Positions 9,347 to 17,304 of a DNA stretch of 64,000 bases are shown piece by piece (position 1 is the first letter of the stretch; each line of letters begins with the position of its first letter). The translations under genes and the position numbers were made by a program. The notes under the pieces are model-generated. The model ran no database searches. It had not been told where the DNA came from and saw nothing but the letters and a program-made list of their open reading frames with translations. The stretch is from Leptospiraceae bacterium (GTDB lineage: Bacteria; Spirochaetota; Leptospiria; Leptospirales; Leptospiraceae). The stretch is from assembly GCA_947458405.1 (NCBI GenBank), contig CANGZW010000001.1, positions 37,335 through 101,334 of the forward strand. Reading direction: 5' to 3'.

Positions 9347-10193
9347 TTCTGCATTTTGCAAAGATTGGAAAATGATCAAAATATTTTTCTATGTTTTTTA
9401 TTTCTGAAAAGTAACTTTCCAATCGTATTACTGAGCCTTTACAGTTTTTTGAGGTTCTGGGGTCTGTAAAAATAACATTAGCTTTTTGATTAGAAAAAGT
9501 TGAGGGCTCATCAATTAATTTTTCTAGAATAATGTAGTATGGCAATGAATATAAGTATTCTAATTTTTGAAATTCCTGATCAAAATAAAAACTTCCACCA
9601 AAGAAAATTCTTCGATCAGAAAAATTTTTATAAGAAAAATCAACAACCTCTGAAAATTCTCTTAAATCATTTTTATTTCCGGGATTTGTATTATAAGGGA
9701 CTATCAAGATTTTTTTTTCATTAATATTCATTAAGAATAGAGTAGGGGGATTTTTAGTAGATGGATTTAGCTCTTCAAACTCAATTTTTTCAATGTCAGG
9801 GGATAATTCTGATTTTATACAAGTAACATATTTCTCCTCAGAGGGTTTAAATTTAGATTTTGTATTTCCTTCCATACATATATACTCTTCCCTTAATTTT
9901 TCAAGTTGTAGTTCAATTTCTGAGGAGATAGAGTTGATATTATTATAAATACCTACATAAGAGATTATATCACACGATTTTGAAATATTCATTATCATAG
10001 ATACTTTTAATTTTTCTGATAATTCTAGAGATTTAGTTAAATTTATATTCCAAAAACATATATTAAAAGTATCATTATTATTAATTTTAAGGAGTGAATT
10101 TATACTACTACAATTTATATTAATAAAAAATAAAATAAATATTAGTATATTTTGAATACAATATTTATTTAATTTAATCTCAATTTTTATCAT
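9339..10193 (-). CDS. Putative lipoprotein with a degenerate endonuclease/exonuclease/phosphatase (EEP) fold
   Basis: A 284-residue exported protein. The N-terminus has a hydrophobic segment ending ININCSS, a relaxed spirochaete lipobox. The body follows the order of EEP-fold enzymes: ICFWNIN (strand with the first Asn), a region DIISYVGIYN where QE is normal, GGSFYFD where GDFN is normal, and near the C-terminus FDHFPIFAKCRI, matching SDHxPV. The catalytic Glu and the GDxN motif are not conserved, so it may be inactive or bind rather than cleave. It is ten bases downstream of a D,D-carboxypeptidase gene. The fold call is my inference from motif order. Confidence 0.65.
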   Translation of the reverse strand: MIKIEIKLNKYCIQNILIFILFFININCSSINSLLKINNNDTFNICFWNINLTKSLELSEKLKVSMIMNISKSCDIISYVGIYNNINSISSEIELQLEKLREEYICMEGNTKSKFKPSEEKYVTCIKSELSPDIEKIEFEELNPSTKNPPTLFLMNINEKKILIVPYNTNPGNKNDLREFSEVVDFSYKNFSDRRIFFGGSFYFDQEFQKLEYLYSLPYYIILEKLIDEPSTFSNQKANVIFTDPRTSKNCKGSVIRLESYFSEIKNIEKYFDHFPIFAKCRIN

Positions 10194-10203
10194 TTTTATT
10201 TGG

Positions 10204-11001
10204 TTAATCTATAAAATTATTTATAAATTCAGAGGATACCAATAAGTCTGATTCTAGATTTTCAGAACCCAAAATCGCTATTTTAAATAACTTTGTTTTT
10301 TTTTGAAAAAATCCAGCAAAGCATTGCCCTGCACTTTTCGTTCTACCGGTCTTTCCAAAGATAATTAATTCTTTATTTTTAAAAATAGGAGTTCTTGATT
10401 TCACTGTAATCGATTTCCCATTCTTGGACTCAAAAGAATATTCTTTTTTTTGTAATACATTAAAAATATTTTTATTTTTCTCAACTAAATCTAAAATAAT
10501 CATTAAATCATTAATATTTGTTTTAGATTTAGATGAAAGCCCTACGGATTCTTCAAAATAAAAATCAGAGAGATTGTTTTTCTGAATCCAATCTTTGGAT
10601 AGATTGGAAAATTTGAATCCTTTTGATTCAAGTTGAAATGAAAGACTCCTTGCAACATCATTTCCGGAAGGAAGCAGTAGCCCATAAAGTAAATCTTGAA
10701 ATAAATAGGACTCATTCTCTATTAAATCTGCCTTAGACTCATAATTATTTTTTACAATTGCAAAAGAAGGAATTTTTAAATATTCGAAAGGCTCAATCTT
10801 TTCTGAAGACATTAAGGCAGTTCCCAGTTTAGTAAGACTTGCCATAGGGAATGCTTCTTTGGAATTTTTTTCTATAATGATCTTTTTTGAACTTAACTCT
10901 TGAATGCAATACGCTTTAGCAGTTAGCAAGAGATTAGGTAAATCAGTTGATAATAAAGGATGAAATTGTAATACTAAAAATATATAAAATAATTTTATCA
11001 T
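10204..11001 (-). CDS. Short D-alanyl-D-alanine carboxypeptidase (peptidase S11 family)
   Basis: A penicillin-binding-protein-type serine peptidase acting on peptidoglycan in the periplasm. All three active-site motifs are present: ASLTK (Ser-x-x-Lys), PSGND (SxN) and GKTGRTKSAGQC (KTG). A signal peptide precedes them (IKLFYIFLVLQF). I start at the ATG at 10999-11001; the frame also opens at a TTG eight codons earlier, overlapping the HNH gene. At 265 residues it has only the catalytic domain and lacks the C-terminal beta domain and membrane anchor of PBP5/DacA. It is followed closely by the EEP-like lipoprotein gene. Confidence 0.85.
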   Translation of the reverse strand: MIKLFYIFLVLQFHPLLSTDLPNLLLTAKAYCIQELSSKKIIIEKNSKEAFPMASLTKLGTALMSSEKIEPFEYLKIPSFAIVKNNYESKADLIENESYLFQDLLYGLLLPSGNDVARSLSFQLESKGFKFSNLSKDWIQKNNLSDFYFEESVGLSSKSKTNINDLMIILDLVEKNKNIFNVLQKKEYSFESKNGKSITVKSRTPIFKNKELIIFGKTGRTKSAGQCFAGFFQKKTKLFKIAILGSENLESDLLVSSEFINNFID

Positions 11002-11008
11002 TATAAGT

Positions 11009-11281
11009 TTATTGGTTAACTTCAAAGGGAAGCTTATGCTTTTTTTCTGAGTTACATTTTTTACAGGCTGGAACGAGATTTTCTTTTACTGACTTGCCCC
11101 CCCTAACTAATGGAACTAAATGATCCATCGTTAATTCATCCACCGGAAATTTATTTCTGCAATAGTAACAAATTCCCGAGGATCTTTTATTTTTCCACCA
11201 GGCAGATTTTTTTAATTCTTTTGCTTTATGCCTTTCTCTGGAAATTTCTTCATCAGTAACGTCAGACCAGAAAGGTTCCAT
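11009..11281 (-). CDS. Small HNH endonuclease domain protein
   Basis: A 90-residue protein consisting of an HNH motif: a zinc knuckle CYYCRNKF, the catalytic MDHLVPLVRGG, then NLVPACKKCN with the second cysteine pair. HNH proteins nick or cut DNA and occur as stand-alone nucleases; no toxin, restriction or phage context is seen here. The ATG shares one base with the stop of the CBS-domain gene (TAATG), so the two are translationally coupled. The cellular role is unknown. Confidence 0.88.
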   Translation of the reverse strand: MEPFWSDVTDEEISRERHKAKELKKSAWWKNKRSSGICYYCRNKFPVDELTMDHLVPLVRGGKSVKENLVPACKKCNSEKKHKLPFEVNQ

Positions 11282-11718
11282 TACTCATGAGTTTGTTTGT
11301 ACCATCTAGCTAAATCCATCATGGTCAAAATTCCCATCACAACATTATCATCAATAACGGGAACGGAATGAATACTATAATCAACTAAAATTCGAAGAGC
11401 ATCCAGTAAGCTGCTATCTGTAGTTACAGAGATTAATTTTTGTCCTTTTACAAGCTCTTCTACCGGGGTGCGGAGAATATCGTGAGGTGTATCACTAAAA
11501 GTACTTTCATAAGATAGCTTAAGTAAATCATAAGTTGATATCATATAAGCAGGTTTACCGTATTTTAAAACTAGTAAACTATGTAATCTTTGTTCCATCA
11601 TCATTCTAGATGCTTTTGCTACTAAGTCATCAAAATCTATGGTAGGAACATCCTTGCCCATTACCTCTCCCACTTTTATTTGAAGTAGCATTTCTGATCT
11701 GCTTATTTGTTTTTCCAT
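11281..11718 (-). CDS. CBS-domain pair protein
   Basis: A 145-residue protein made of two CBS motifs. The first is around VGEVMGKDVPTIDFDD and the second around KLISVTTDSSLLDALRILV to HSVPVIDDNVVMGILT. Such Bateman modules bind adenine nucleotides or S-adenosylmethionine and usually regulate a partner protein. No catalytic domain is attached. It lies between the acyltransferase gene (13 bases upstream) and the HNH gene (one-base overlap), so its partner might be one of these. The function is otherwise unknown. Confidence 0.88.
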   Translation of the reverse strand: MEKQISRSEMLLQIKVGEVMGKDVPTIDFDDLVAKASRMMMEQRLHSLLVLKYGKPAYMISTYDLLKLSYESTFSDTPHDILRTPVEELVKGQKLISVTTDSSLLDALRILVDYSIHSVPVIDDNVVMGILTMMDLARWYKQTHE

Positions 11719-11731
11719 AATTTCCTCACAA

Positions 11732-12490
11732 TCAAAATTTGAAAATACCCCGTGATACTAATTCTTTATGAATTGTAGCTTGAATACGGAATCTAATGTT
11801 TTGGGTAACTTCTATTAAAAATTTTTCATTCTTAGCATCTTTGCGATTATATTTAGCAAGACTGATTGGTTTCAAAAATTTAATTTTCCACTTAGCGGGG
11901 ATTGGTAAAAGATTCAATGGAATAGGAATTTTAGCCCCTATCTTATCTTCAAACCAATCAATTGTTCCGAGATTGACAAAGTTTTCCTCCGCACCCATGA
12001 TTGTAACGGGAACGATAATGGTATTCGTCATCATTGCAAGAGCAACAAACCCTGGATTGAATTCGGTGAGTTGATACATTTTCACAGAGGGCTTAAAATT
12101 TCCATGTTCAGCCTCGGGAAAAATGATCATGAGTTTGTTTTTTTTCAAAAACTTAACAGCTTGCTTGAAATCCGCACCAAACGCTCCAAATTTACGAGCA
12201 ATTTTAGATAAGAATGGTTTAGATTCCCAAAACATATGAGCCATTATACGTGGAATTCTTCTTCTCTCTCTAACTATTTCATTGTATAGTATTACAGCAT
12301 CCCAACCTAATACACCTGAGTGGTTAGGAACAAGCATTACTCTACCAGTTTTTGGAACGTTCTCTATACCTTCTGTTTCCAACATAGTAAATTCACGTAA
12401 ATTATCTGCTAAAATGCGAGGAAGAGCTTTCTCAAAATAAAATTCGGGTCCTTTCAATAGAGATAGAAATGGATCTGGAATTTGAATCAA
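11732..12490 (-). CDS. 1-acyl-glycerol-3-phosphate acyltransferase-like protein (PlsC superfamily)
   Basis: A 252-residue lysophospholipid acyltransferase-superfamily protein. The catalytic HX4D motif is in PNHSGVLGWDAV and the phosphate-binding motif is FPEAEHGNFKP in place of the usual FPEG. The predicted role is acyl transfer to a lipid on the cytoplasmic face of the inner membrane; the acceptor is unknown. The start is a TTG at 12488-12490; no ATG is available before the catalytic region. A hairpin (12515-12529) lies upstream. CBS and HNH genes follow in the same run. Confidence 0.85.
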   Translation of the reverse strand: MIQIPDPFLSLLKGPEFYFEKALPRILADNLREFTMLETEGIENVPKTGRVMLVPNHSGVLGWDAVILYNEIVRERRRIPRIMAHMFWESKPFLSKIARKFGAFGADFKQAVKFLKKNKLMIIFPEAEHGNFKPSVKMYQLTEFNPGFVALAMMTNTIIVPVTIMGAEENFVNLGTIDWFEDKIGAKIPIPLNLLPIPAKWKIKFLKPISLAKYNRKDAKNEKFLIEVTQNIRFRIQATIHKELVSRGIFKF

Positions 12491-12514
12491 TTCTCTATAA
12501 ATAGTCGACTCCTT

Positions 12515-12534
12515 CAGTCCTGTGGACTGTTTTT
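12515..12534 (+). terminator. Hairpin followed by T-run, plus-strand orientation
   Basis: A perfect 6-bp stem CAGTCC/GGACTG with a TGT loop is followed on the plus strand by five T residues. It looks like an intrinsic terminator, but no plus-strand gene lies upstream. It sits between two minus-strand genes and may stop antisense transcription or act in the leader of the acyltransferase mRNA. Confidence 0.4.
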
Positions 12535-12582
12535 ATGAATTGGTTAAATATAGTACAGATTTTACTAAAGAGTCAAGCAAAT

Positions 12583-13344
12583 TTATGTTTCAGACAGAAA
12601 CAATGTCGTTTGCCTTAGAAACTCCTCTGCATTTAAATAATGAAGATAATGTCCTGCCTCAGGAATAGTATAAATTTTAGAATTTGGGAATAAATTTTGG
12701 ATAATTTCAATGTCACCTGGAACTATATACTCTGATTTCCCACCCAAGAGGAACAATGACCTACCCTTGAAAGGTAAAAGAGATTCACTCTTAAATGTCA
12801 ATGCAGTTCTTCCTTCTTTAAGTGCTTTTACATTTAACTTCCATCGATAACCGGTTTCTATTTTTTCTAGGCTCATTTGTAAAAATTGCCGGATGAAAGG
12901 ATCTGGAACTATACCAGCCATTTTTTTATCAATCTCGTCTCTGGAGTTAAAAAGCGAAACATCAATTTGTAGTGCATCAAATTCTAAACCAAACCGAACT
13001 GGGTAAGTTCGAGGAGCAATATCGACGACAATTAGTTTATTTATTTTCTCAGAGTTTTTTAGAGCAAACATACTAGCAACCATTCCCCCCATGGAGTGCC
13101 CCATAATGTCAGGTTTTTCTGGTAGTGAAACTATAAATTCATTTAGGTCTTCTACTAAATCGTCTAAAGTATGCGAATCTGAGTGGGGAGAATCGCCATG
13201 GTTTCTTAAATCGAGTGCATAGACTTTCCTAATAGAAGAGAGTGTTTTCCCATTGGTAATCCAATTTTTAGAGGATCCGAATAAGCCATGCATAATAACT
13301 AGTGGTTTTCCGGAACCCCCCAAATCTCTAAAAAAAAGTTTCAT
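12583..13344 (-). CDS. Alpha/beta hydrolase (YbfF-like esterase)
   Basis: A 253-residue alpha/beta hydrolase without a signal peptide. The oxyanion motif is VIMHGLFGSSKNW, the nucleophile elbow is GHSMGG and the catalytic His is in EAGHYLHY; the acidic residue is probably the Asp of RSLFLLGGKSEYIVPGD. The closest architecture is the cytosolic esterase YbfF or bromoperoxidase-like hydrolases. The substrate is not predictable. It starts only 39 bases from the divergent LOG gene, so the two promoters share this short space. Confidence 0.88.
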   Translation of the reverse strand: MKLFFRDLGGSGKPLVIMHGLFGSSKNWITNGKTLSSIRKVYALDLRNHGDSPHSDSHTLDDLVEDLNEFIVSLPEKPDIMGHSMGGMVASMFALKNSEKINKLIVVDIAPRTYPVRFGLEFDALQIDVSLFNSRDEIDKKMAGIVPDPFIRQFLQMSLEKIETGYRWKLNVKALKEGRTALTFKSESLLPFKGRSLFLLGGKSEYIVPGDIEIIQNLFPNSKIYTIPEAGHYLHYLNAEEFLRQTTLFLSET

Positions 13345-13395
13345 ATTTCCAAATGACGATACTTCTTATAGCGTGCAAGAAAAATGGAGCCTGAA

Positions 13396-13974
13396 ATGAA
13401 AAGCGTGTGTATTTTTTGTGGAGCAGGGATAAGTAAAAATTCTATTTATCAAGAAAAAGCCCGCAGGCTTGGGAATATAATCGCAGAAAAGAATATTCTT
13501 TTGGTTTATGGAGGTGCTAGCATTGGACTCATGGGAAGTGTTGCCGATGGGGCTCTTGAAAAAGGCGGAATGGTTCATGGGATACTACCGGATTTTTTAT
13601 TCAAAAAGGAAGTGGGTCATTCTGGAATACAAAATTTAGAAATCGTAGATTCTATGCACACACGCAAAAAAAGGATGTATGAGATTTCAGATGCATTTAT
13701 TATTCTTCCCGGTGGAATTGGAACTATGGATGAGTTCTTTGAGATATTTACGTGGTCCCAGTTAGAACTTCATGATAAACCCATAGGAATATATAATATA
13801 AATAATTATTATAATAAATTATTAAATTTTTTAGAATCTTCAACAACTGATGGTTTTTTAACTCAAGATGTATTACAAAAAATTAACGTTGAAATAGATC
13901 CAATTTTATTAATAAATAAACTAAACGAATTAACAAACAAAAATAGAAATATAAATTTAGAGGAGAAGTTTTAA
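13396..13974 (+). CDS. LOG family protein (nucleoside 5'-monophosphate phosphoribohydrolase)
   Basis: A 192-residue Rossmann-like protein with the family's catalytic motif PGGIGTMDEFFE and the opening SVCIFCGAG. LOG proteins cleave AMP or cytokinin-type nucleotides to free base plus ribose 5-phosphate; bacterial members are mostly uncharacterised. I choose the second ATG (13396), because GGAG at 13386-13389 is then correctly spaced and homologues start with MKS-like residues; the first ATG is at 13384. The stop overlaps the chemoreceptor ATG by one base (TAATG). Confidence 0.88.
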   Translation: MKSVCIFCGAGISKNSIYQEKARRLGNIIAEKNILLVYGGASIGLMGSVADGALEKGGMVHGILPDFLFKKEVGHSGIQNLEIVDSMHTRKKRMYEISDAFIILPGGIGTMDEFFEIFTWSQLELHDKPIGIYNINNYYNKLLNFLESSTTDGFLTQDVLQKINVEIDPILLINKLNELTNKNRNINLEEKF

Positions 13975-15398
13975 TGAAATTTAAAAGCGATTTTTTTCTT
14001 TATTCAAGCCACTTGAAGTGGATGGATCAAAAAGTTAATGAAATTATAAATTTAGTTATTAAAAATGAATTAAAGCTAGAAGAGAAAGATTCATTGAGTA
14101 AAATTATCAATATTTTTGATAAAATAAAAACTAAAATATTCGAAAGTGCAGATACTATTTCTGTTTCTATAATGTCATTTCCATCAAAATTAGAAAAAAT
14201 AAGGGAATTTCAAGATGGTTATGTGAAAAAAGTAAATAATTTTTCTCAAGTATCACAAGATTTAGCGGCAAGTGCAGAAGAATTGGATGCAATATTGAGT
14301 CAATTTTCAGAAAATATGTCTGACACAAACTCTGCTATTAAAAATATTTCTGATAGTTCACAAACTATAACTGATAATTTACAAAAAATCGATAAAGAAA
14401 TCTTTACTATCTCCGGAAAAAGTGAAGCTATTCGTGAACTTCAAAAAATGACCTCAGAAGAATTAGGTGATTTTTCAAAGGTTGTAGCGGAAATGAAAAG
14501 TAATATTTCTCTTATAAAGGAGATTTCTGATCAAGTGAGTTTTTTAGCATTAAATGCATCTATTGAAGCAGCAAGAGCAGGAGAAGAGGGGAAAGGCTTT
14601 TCAGTGGTTGCAGATGGTGTATCTCAATTAGCAGAAAGAAGTAAGCATGCTGTTAGAGTAATAAGTGAGTCTATTCAGAAAATAAATGATAAATTTGGTA
14701 ATTGGAAGGATACATCAGAAAAAAGTATTACAAATGTTAAAGAAATTATGGGAGGGGTTGAAATGGTGAAAAATTTATCAATTTCTTCTGAATTATTATC
14801 CAAAGAGACATCTTCAGAGGTTAAAAATTTATCATCTAGATTTTCTCAATTCACATCAAGTCTTACCGAGATAGAAAAAACATCAAAGTATGTTTCAGAT
14901 TCCTCTGTTTATATTTCAACCGTAGTACATGAAATTGAAGAGGGAAGTAATATAATATCGAAGAATTTTAAAGAAATTAATCAGGATATTGAATCTTGTG
15001 TAAAAGCAATTACGAATCAAAATCCTATTTGGTTACTTCAATTTATAAATTCACGAAGATTGGATCATATAAATTGGGTAATTTCTGTTGATAATGCTAT
15101 TGAAAAAAAAGATTCTGAGATGCTTCCTCAGTTAGATCATACAAAATGTAAGATGGGATTATGGTATTACCTTTCCGTAGTACAAGATATCGAACAAAAT
15201 AAAATTCACCAAAAAATAGAAGAACCACATCGATTACTCCATGCTTCTGCTATTAAAATTAAAGAAGCGATAAAGAGAAAAGATATGGATTCAGTGAATC
15301 GATTTCGTAAAGAACTTCAAAGTCATTATGAAAGAATAGCAGTCTCTTTTGATGAGTATGTAAAATATTTAGAGAAAAAGTGTATCAATTATCTCTGA
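13974..15398 (+). CDS. Soluble methyl-accepting chemotaxis protein with C-terminal zinc-binding (CZB) domain
   Basis: A 474-residue chemoreceptor with no membrane segment. The central coiled coil contains the signalling hairpin core VSFLALNASIEAARAGEEGK and GFSVVAD, which contacts CheA/CheW. The C-terminal 120 residues match the chemoreceptor zinc-binding domain: RLDHINWV, the CxxGxW-type CKMGLWYY and EEPHRLLHASA supply the 3-His/Cys zinc site. CZB receptors sense zinc or hypochlorous acid in other bacteria; the signal here is unknown. The start overlaps the LOG gene stop by one base and the 3' end overlaps a convergent hydrolase gene by ten bases. Confidence 0.93.
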   Translation: MKFKSDFFLYSSHLKWMDQKVNEIINLVIKNELKLEEKDSLSKIINIFDKIKTKIFESADTISVSIMSFPSKLEKIREFQDGYVKKVNNFSQVSQDLAASAEELDAILSQFSENMSDTNSAIKNISDSSQTITDNLQKIDKEIFTISGKSEAIRELQKMTSEELGDFSKVVAEMKSNISLIKEISDQVSFLALNASIEAARAGEEGKGFSVVADGVSQLAERSKHAVRVISESIQKINDKFGNWKDTSEKSITNVKEIMGGVEMVKNLSISSELLSKETSSEVKNLSSRFSQFTSSLTEIEKTSKYVSDSSVYISTVVHEIEEGSNIISKNFKEINQDIESCVKAITNQNPIWLLQFINSRRLDHINWVISVDNAIEKKDSEMLPQLDHTKCKMGLWYYLSVVQDIEQNKIHQKIEEPHRLLHASAIKIKEAIKRKDMDSVNRFRKELQSHYERIAVSFDEYVKYLEKKCINYL

Positions 15399-16297
15399 GA
15401 CAAAAAAGTTTTTATGTGAGTCGCGACCTCTTCCGGTCTTTCTATTTGTGGAGAATGTCCGCAGTCTTTCATAATTACAACTTTAGAGTTTATTAAATTT
15501 TTTTTAAAAATATCTACTGAAGAAATATGTATTACTTTATCCGAATCACCCCATATAATTAATGTTGGTGATTTTATCTTGGAGAGTGATTCTTCTACGG
15601 GATTTTTTTCACTTCTCAAATCCTGGAATACTTTATCGTTAAAACTTCTATTTTTTACAGCTTTTTCGGCAAAATATTCTTTTATGATATCTGGAATGTA
15701 TGGTTTTTTAACAAAAATAAAATTAAGTAATCTATCATAATCTTTTACATCATTTACAAGTAAGGGATTGAAACCATTCTCAAGATTTATGGTTAATTCA
15801 CTTTTTACAGGTGATACGACTCCGGCAGAATCTATTAGAATTAAGGAGATAATTTCATCTGGATATTTAGAGGAATAAGCGGCAGAAATTGCTCCGCCCA
15901 TTGAATTTCCTGCTATATGGAACTTTTTGATACCCAGTTTTTCTAAAAATAAATGAAGTCTCTTTACTTGTTCTGATACAGAATAGTTTAAAGAGGTATC
16001 ACGATCTGAATCTCCAAACCCAGGTAAATCGGGAGAAATTATCCTATATTTAGAGTTAAGATAAGGAGTCATTCTAGTCCAATTGTCCTTATCACCACCG
16101 AATCCATGGACTAAAATCAGAACTTCTCCTTTCCCACCCTCGGAATAAACAATATTTGTGTTTTCAATTTGGATTTTTTTTATTTCTAGGCTACCCTTAC
16201 TTCTTTCGAGAGTTATAGCAGTCTTTAGAATAACTGATGCACAATTATTAATTAAGATAAATAAAATAAAACTAAAGATTAATTTTGAGTATTTCAT
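15389..16297 (-). CDS. Lipoprotein alpha/beta hydrolase
   Basis: A 302-residue alpha/beta hydrolase with a lipoprotein-type signal (KLIFSFILFILINNCAS). Catalytic residues are visible: oxyanion motif LVHGFGGDKDNW, nucleophile GNSMGG, acid in IIWGDSDKV and base in GHSPQIE. It is predicted to be membrane-anchored in the periplasm or at the outer membrane. I start at the ATG at 16295-16297, seven bases after the upstream stop; an earlier in-frame ATG at 16321 would overlap that gene by 17 bases and add charged residues before the signal. The substrate is unknown. Confidence 0.87.
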   Translation of the reverse strand: MKYSKLIFSFILFILINNCASVILKTAITLERSKGSLEIKKIQIENTNIVYSEGGKGEVLILVHGFGGDKDNWTRMTPYLNSKYRIISPDLPGFGDSDRDTSLNYSVSEQVKRLHLFLEKLGIKKFHIAGNSMGGAISAAYSSKYPDEIISLILIDSAGVVSPVKSELTINLENGFNPLLVNDVKDYDRLLNFIFVKKPYIPDIIKEYFAEKAVKNRSFNDKVFQDLRSEKNPVEESLSKIKSPTLIIWGDSDKVIHISSVDIFKKNLINSKVVIMKDCGHSPQIERPEEVATHIKTFLSQR

Positions 16298-16304
16298 ATT
16301 CACA

Positions 16305-16601
16305 TCATTGTAGTTTCGCATTATAGATTTCTATACAAAAATAAATTATTGTTAGAGAAAATAAAATAGAACATAGTATGGCAGCCATAAATAGATAAAA
16401 TTTCTGAGTTTTCTGAATAAAATAAAAAAGGAATGGATGGAACAAATACATTGAACTCAGAATATATAAAAAAGCACCTATTATTTTATCATCAGGCGAA
16501 TAAGAATCTCTAAGAATATTCCCAGAAAAAACCAAGGACACAGAGGCAAAAATACCAACTAGTCCGATAAAAAAAATTAAAAATCTTCGATTAAGATCCA
16601 T
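16305..16601 (-). CDS. Small membrane protein of unknown function
   Basis: A 98-residue protein with three hydrophobic helices, spanning roughly residues 5-24, 40-60 and 66-92, and a basic start (MDLNRR). I choose the ATG at 16599-16601; the frame also opens at a TTG ten codons upstream, and a GGAG lies about 15 bases before the ATG. No family is recognised. It precedes the lipoprotein hydrolase closely and may be coupled with it. Confidence 0.6.
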   Translation of the reverse strand: MDLNRRFLIFFIGLVGIFASVSLVFSGNILRDSYSPDDKIIGAFLYILSSMYLFHPFLFYFIQKTQKFYLFMAAILCSILFSLTIIYFCIEIYNAKLQ

Positions 16602-16672
16602 AAAATGAGTTTCAATCTCCAATAAAATCAAAATATTACAAGTGTAAAATCATTTAAAAGAAAAAAAGGGTA

Positions 16673-16700
16673 TTGACGAAGCTTTCTATTTGTTTAAAAT
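16673..16700 (+). promoter_or_regulatory. Candidate sigma-70 promoter of the LON-domain gene, possibly leaderless
   Basis: TTGACG (16673-16678) and TAAAAT (16695-16700) are separated by 16 bases. The predicted transcription start falls at or just before the ATG at 16708, and no Shine-Dalgarno precedes that ATG. This suggests a leaderless or near-leaderless mRNA. Confidence 0.55.
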
Positions 16701-16707
16701 TTAAACC

Positions 16708-17301
16708 ATGATTGATACCATTCCTATCTTTCCCCTTCCTTCTGTTTTTTTATTTCCAGGAACCTTATTACCACTTCATATTTTTGAGCCCCGATATCGT
16801 TTAATGTTAGATTATTGTCTAGAAAATGATGAAGAATTGGGAATTACAAGTATAAAGAAAAATGGAGAAATAGAGCCTGTATTTGGTTGGGGAGAAGTCA
16901 TAAAGAGGGAAACTTTGCCCGATGGACGATCTAATATTGTTTTACAAGGACGGGGTATTGCAAAATTAGTTAGGTATAAATCTCAGGAACCATTTATAAT
17001 TGCAAATGTTGAGAAAAGAGAAAATAAATTAAATCATATAAATTCGAATATATATTTAGAAAAATTAGAACAGGTAATTGCATTAACGAAAAGACATCTT
17101 ACTAATTTAAAAGCAGATGAAACTTTTCTACGTGATTTAGAAGAACTCCGTAAACATCCATTTCCAATTGATGTCATAACATCTTTTTTAGATATAAATC
17201 CCAATATAAAAAAGGAGATACTTGTTATGGAAGATCAGATTTCAAGAGCAGAGATATTAATTAATTTTCTTATGAATAAACTCAAAGAGGAAAATTTTTA
17301 A
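16708..17301 (+). CDS. LON substrate-binding domain protein
   Basis: A 197-residue protein matching the N-terminal substrate-recognition domain of Lon protease, without ATPase or peptidase domains. The typical opening is IPIFPLPSVFLFPGTLLPLH followed by IFEPRYRLML; later it has VLQGRGIAKLV. Stand-alone LON-domain proteins are common and of unknown function, possibly substrate adaptors. No ribosome site is present and a promoter sits immediately upstream. The gene ends three bases from the convergent response-regulator gene. Confidence 0.9.
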   Translation: MIDTIPIFPLPSVFLFPGTLLPLHIFEPRYRLMLDYCLENDEELGITSIKKNGEIEPVFGWGEVIKRETLPDGRSNIVLQGRGIAKLVRYKSQEPFIIANVEKRENKLNHINSNIYLEKLEQVIALTKRHLTNLKADETFLRDLEELRKHPFPIDVITSFLDINPNIKKEILVMEDQISRAEILINFLMNKLKEENF

Positions 17302-17304
17302 AAA

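Noticed and set aside
9539..9724. Plus-strand 61-codon frame within the EEP-like lipoprotein gene
   Set aside because: It is antisense to a longer frame with a signal sequence and shows no family motif.
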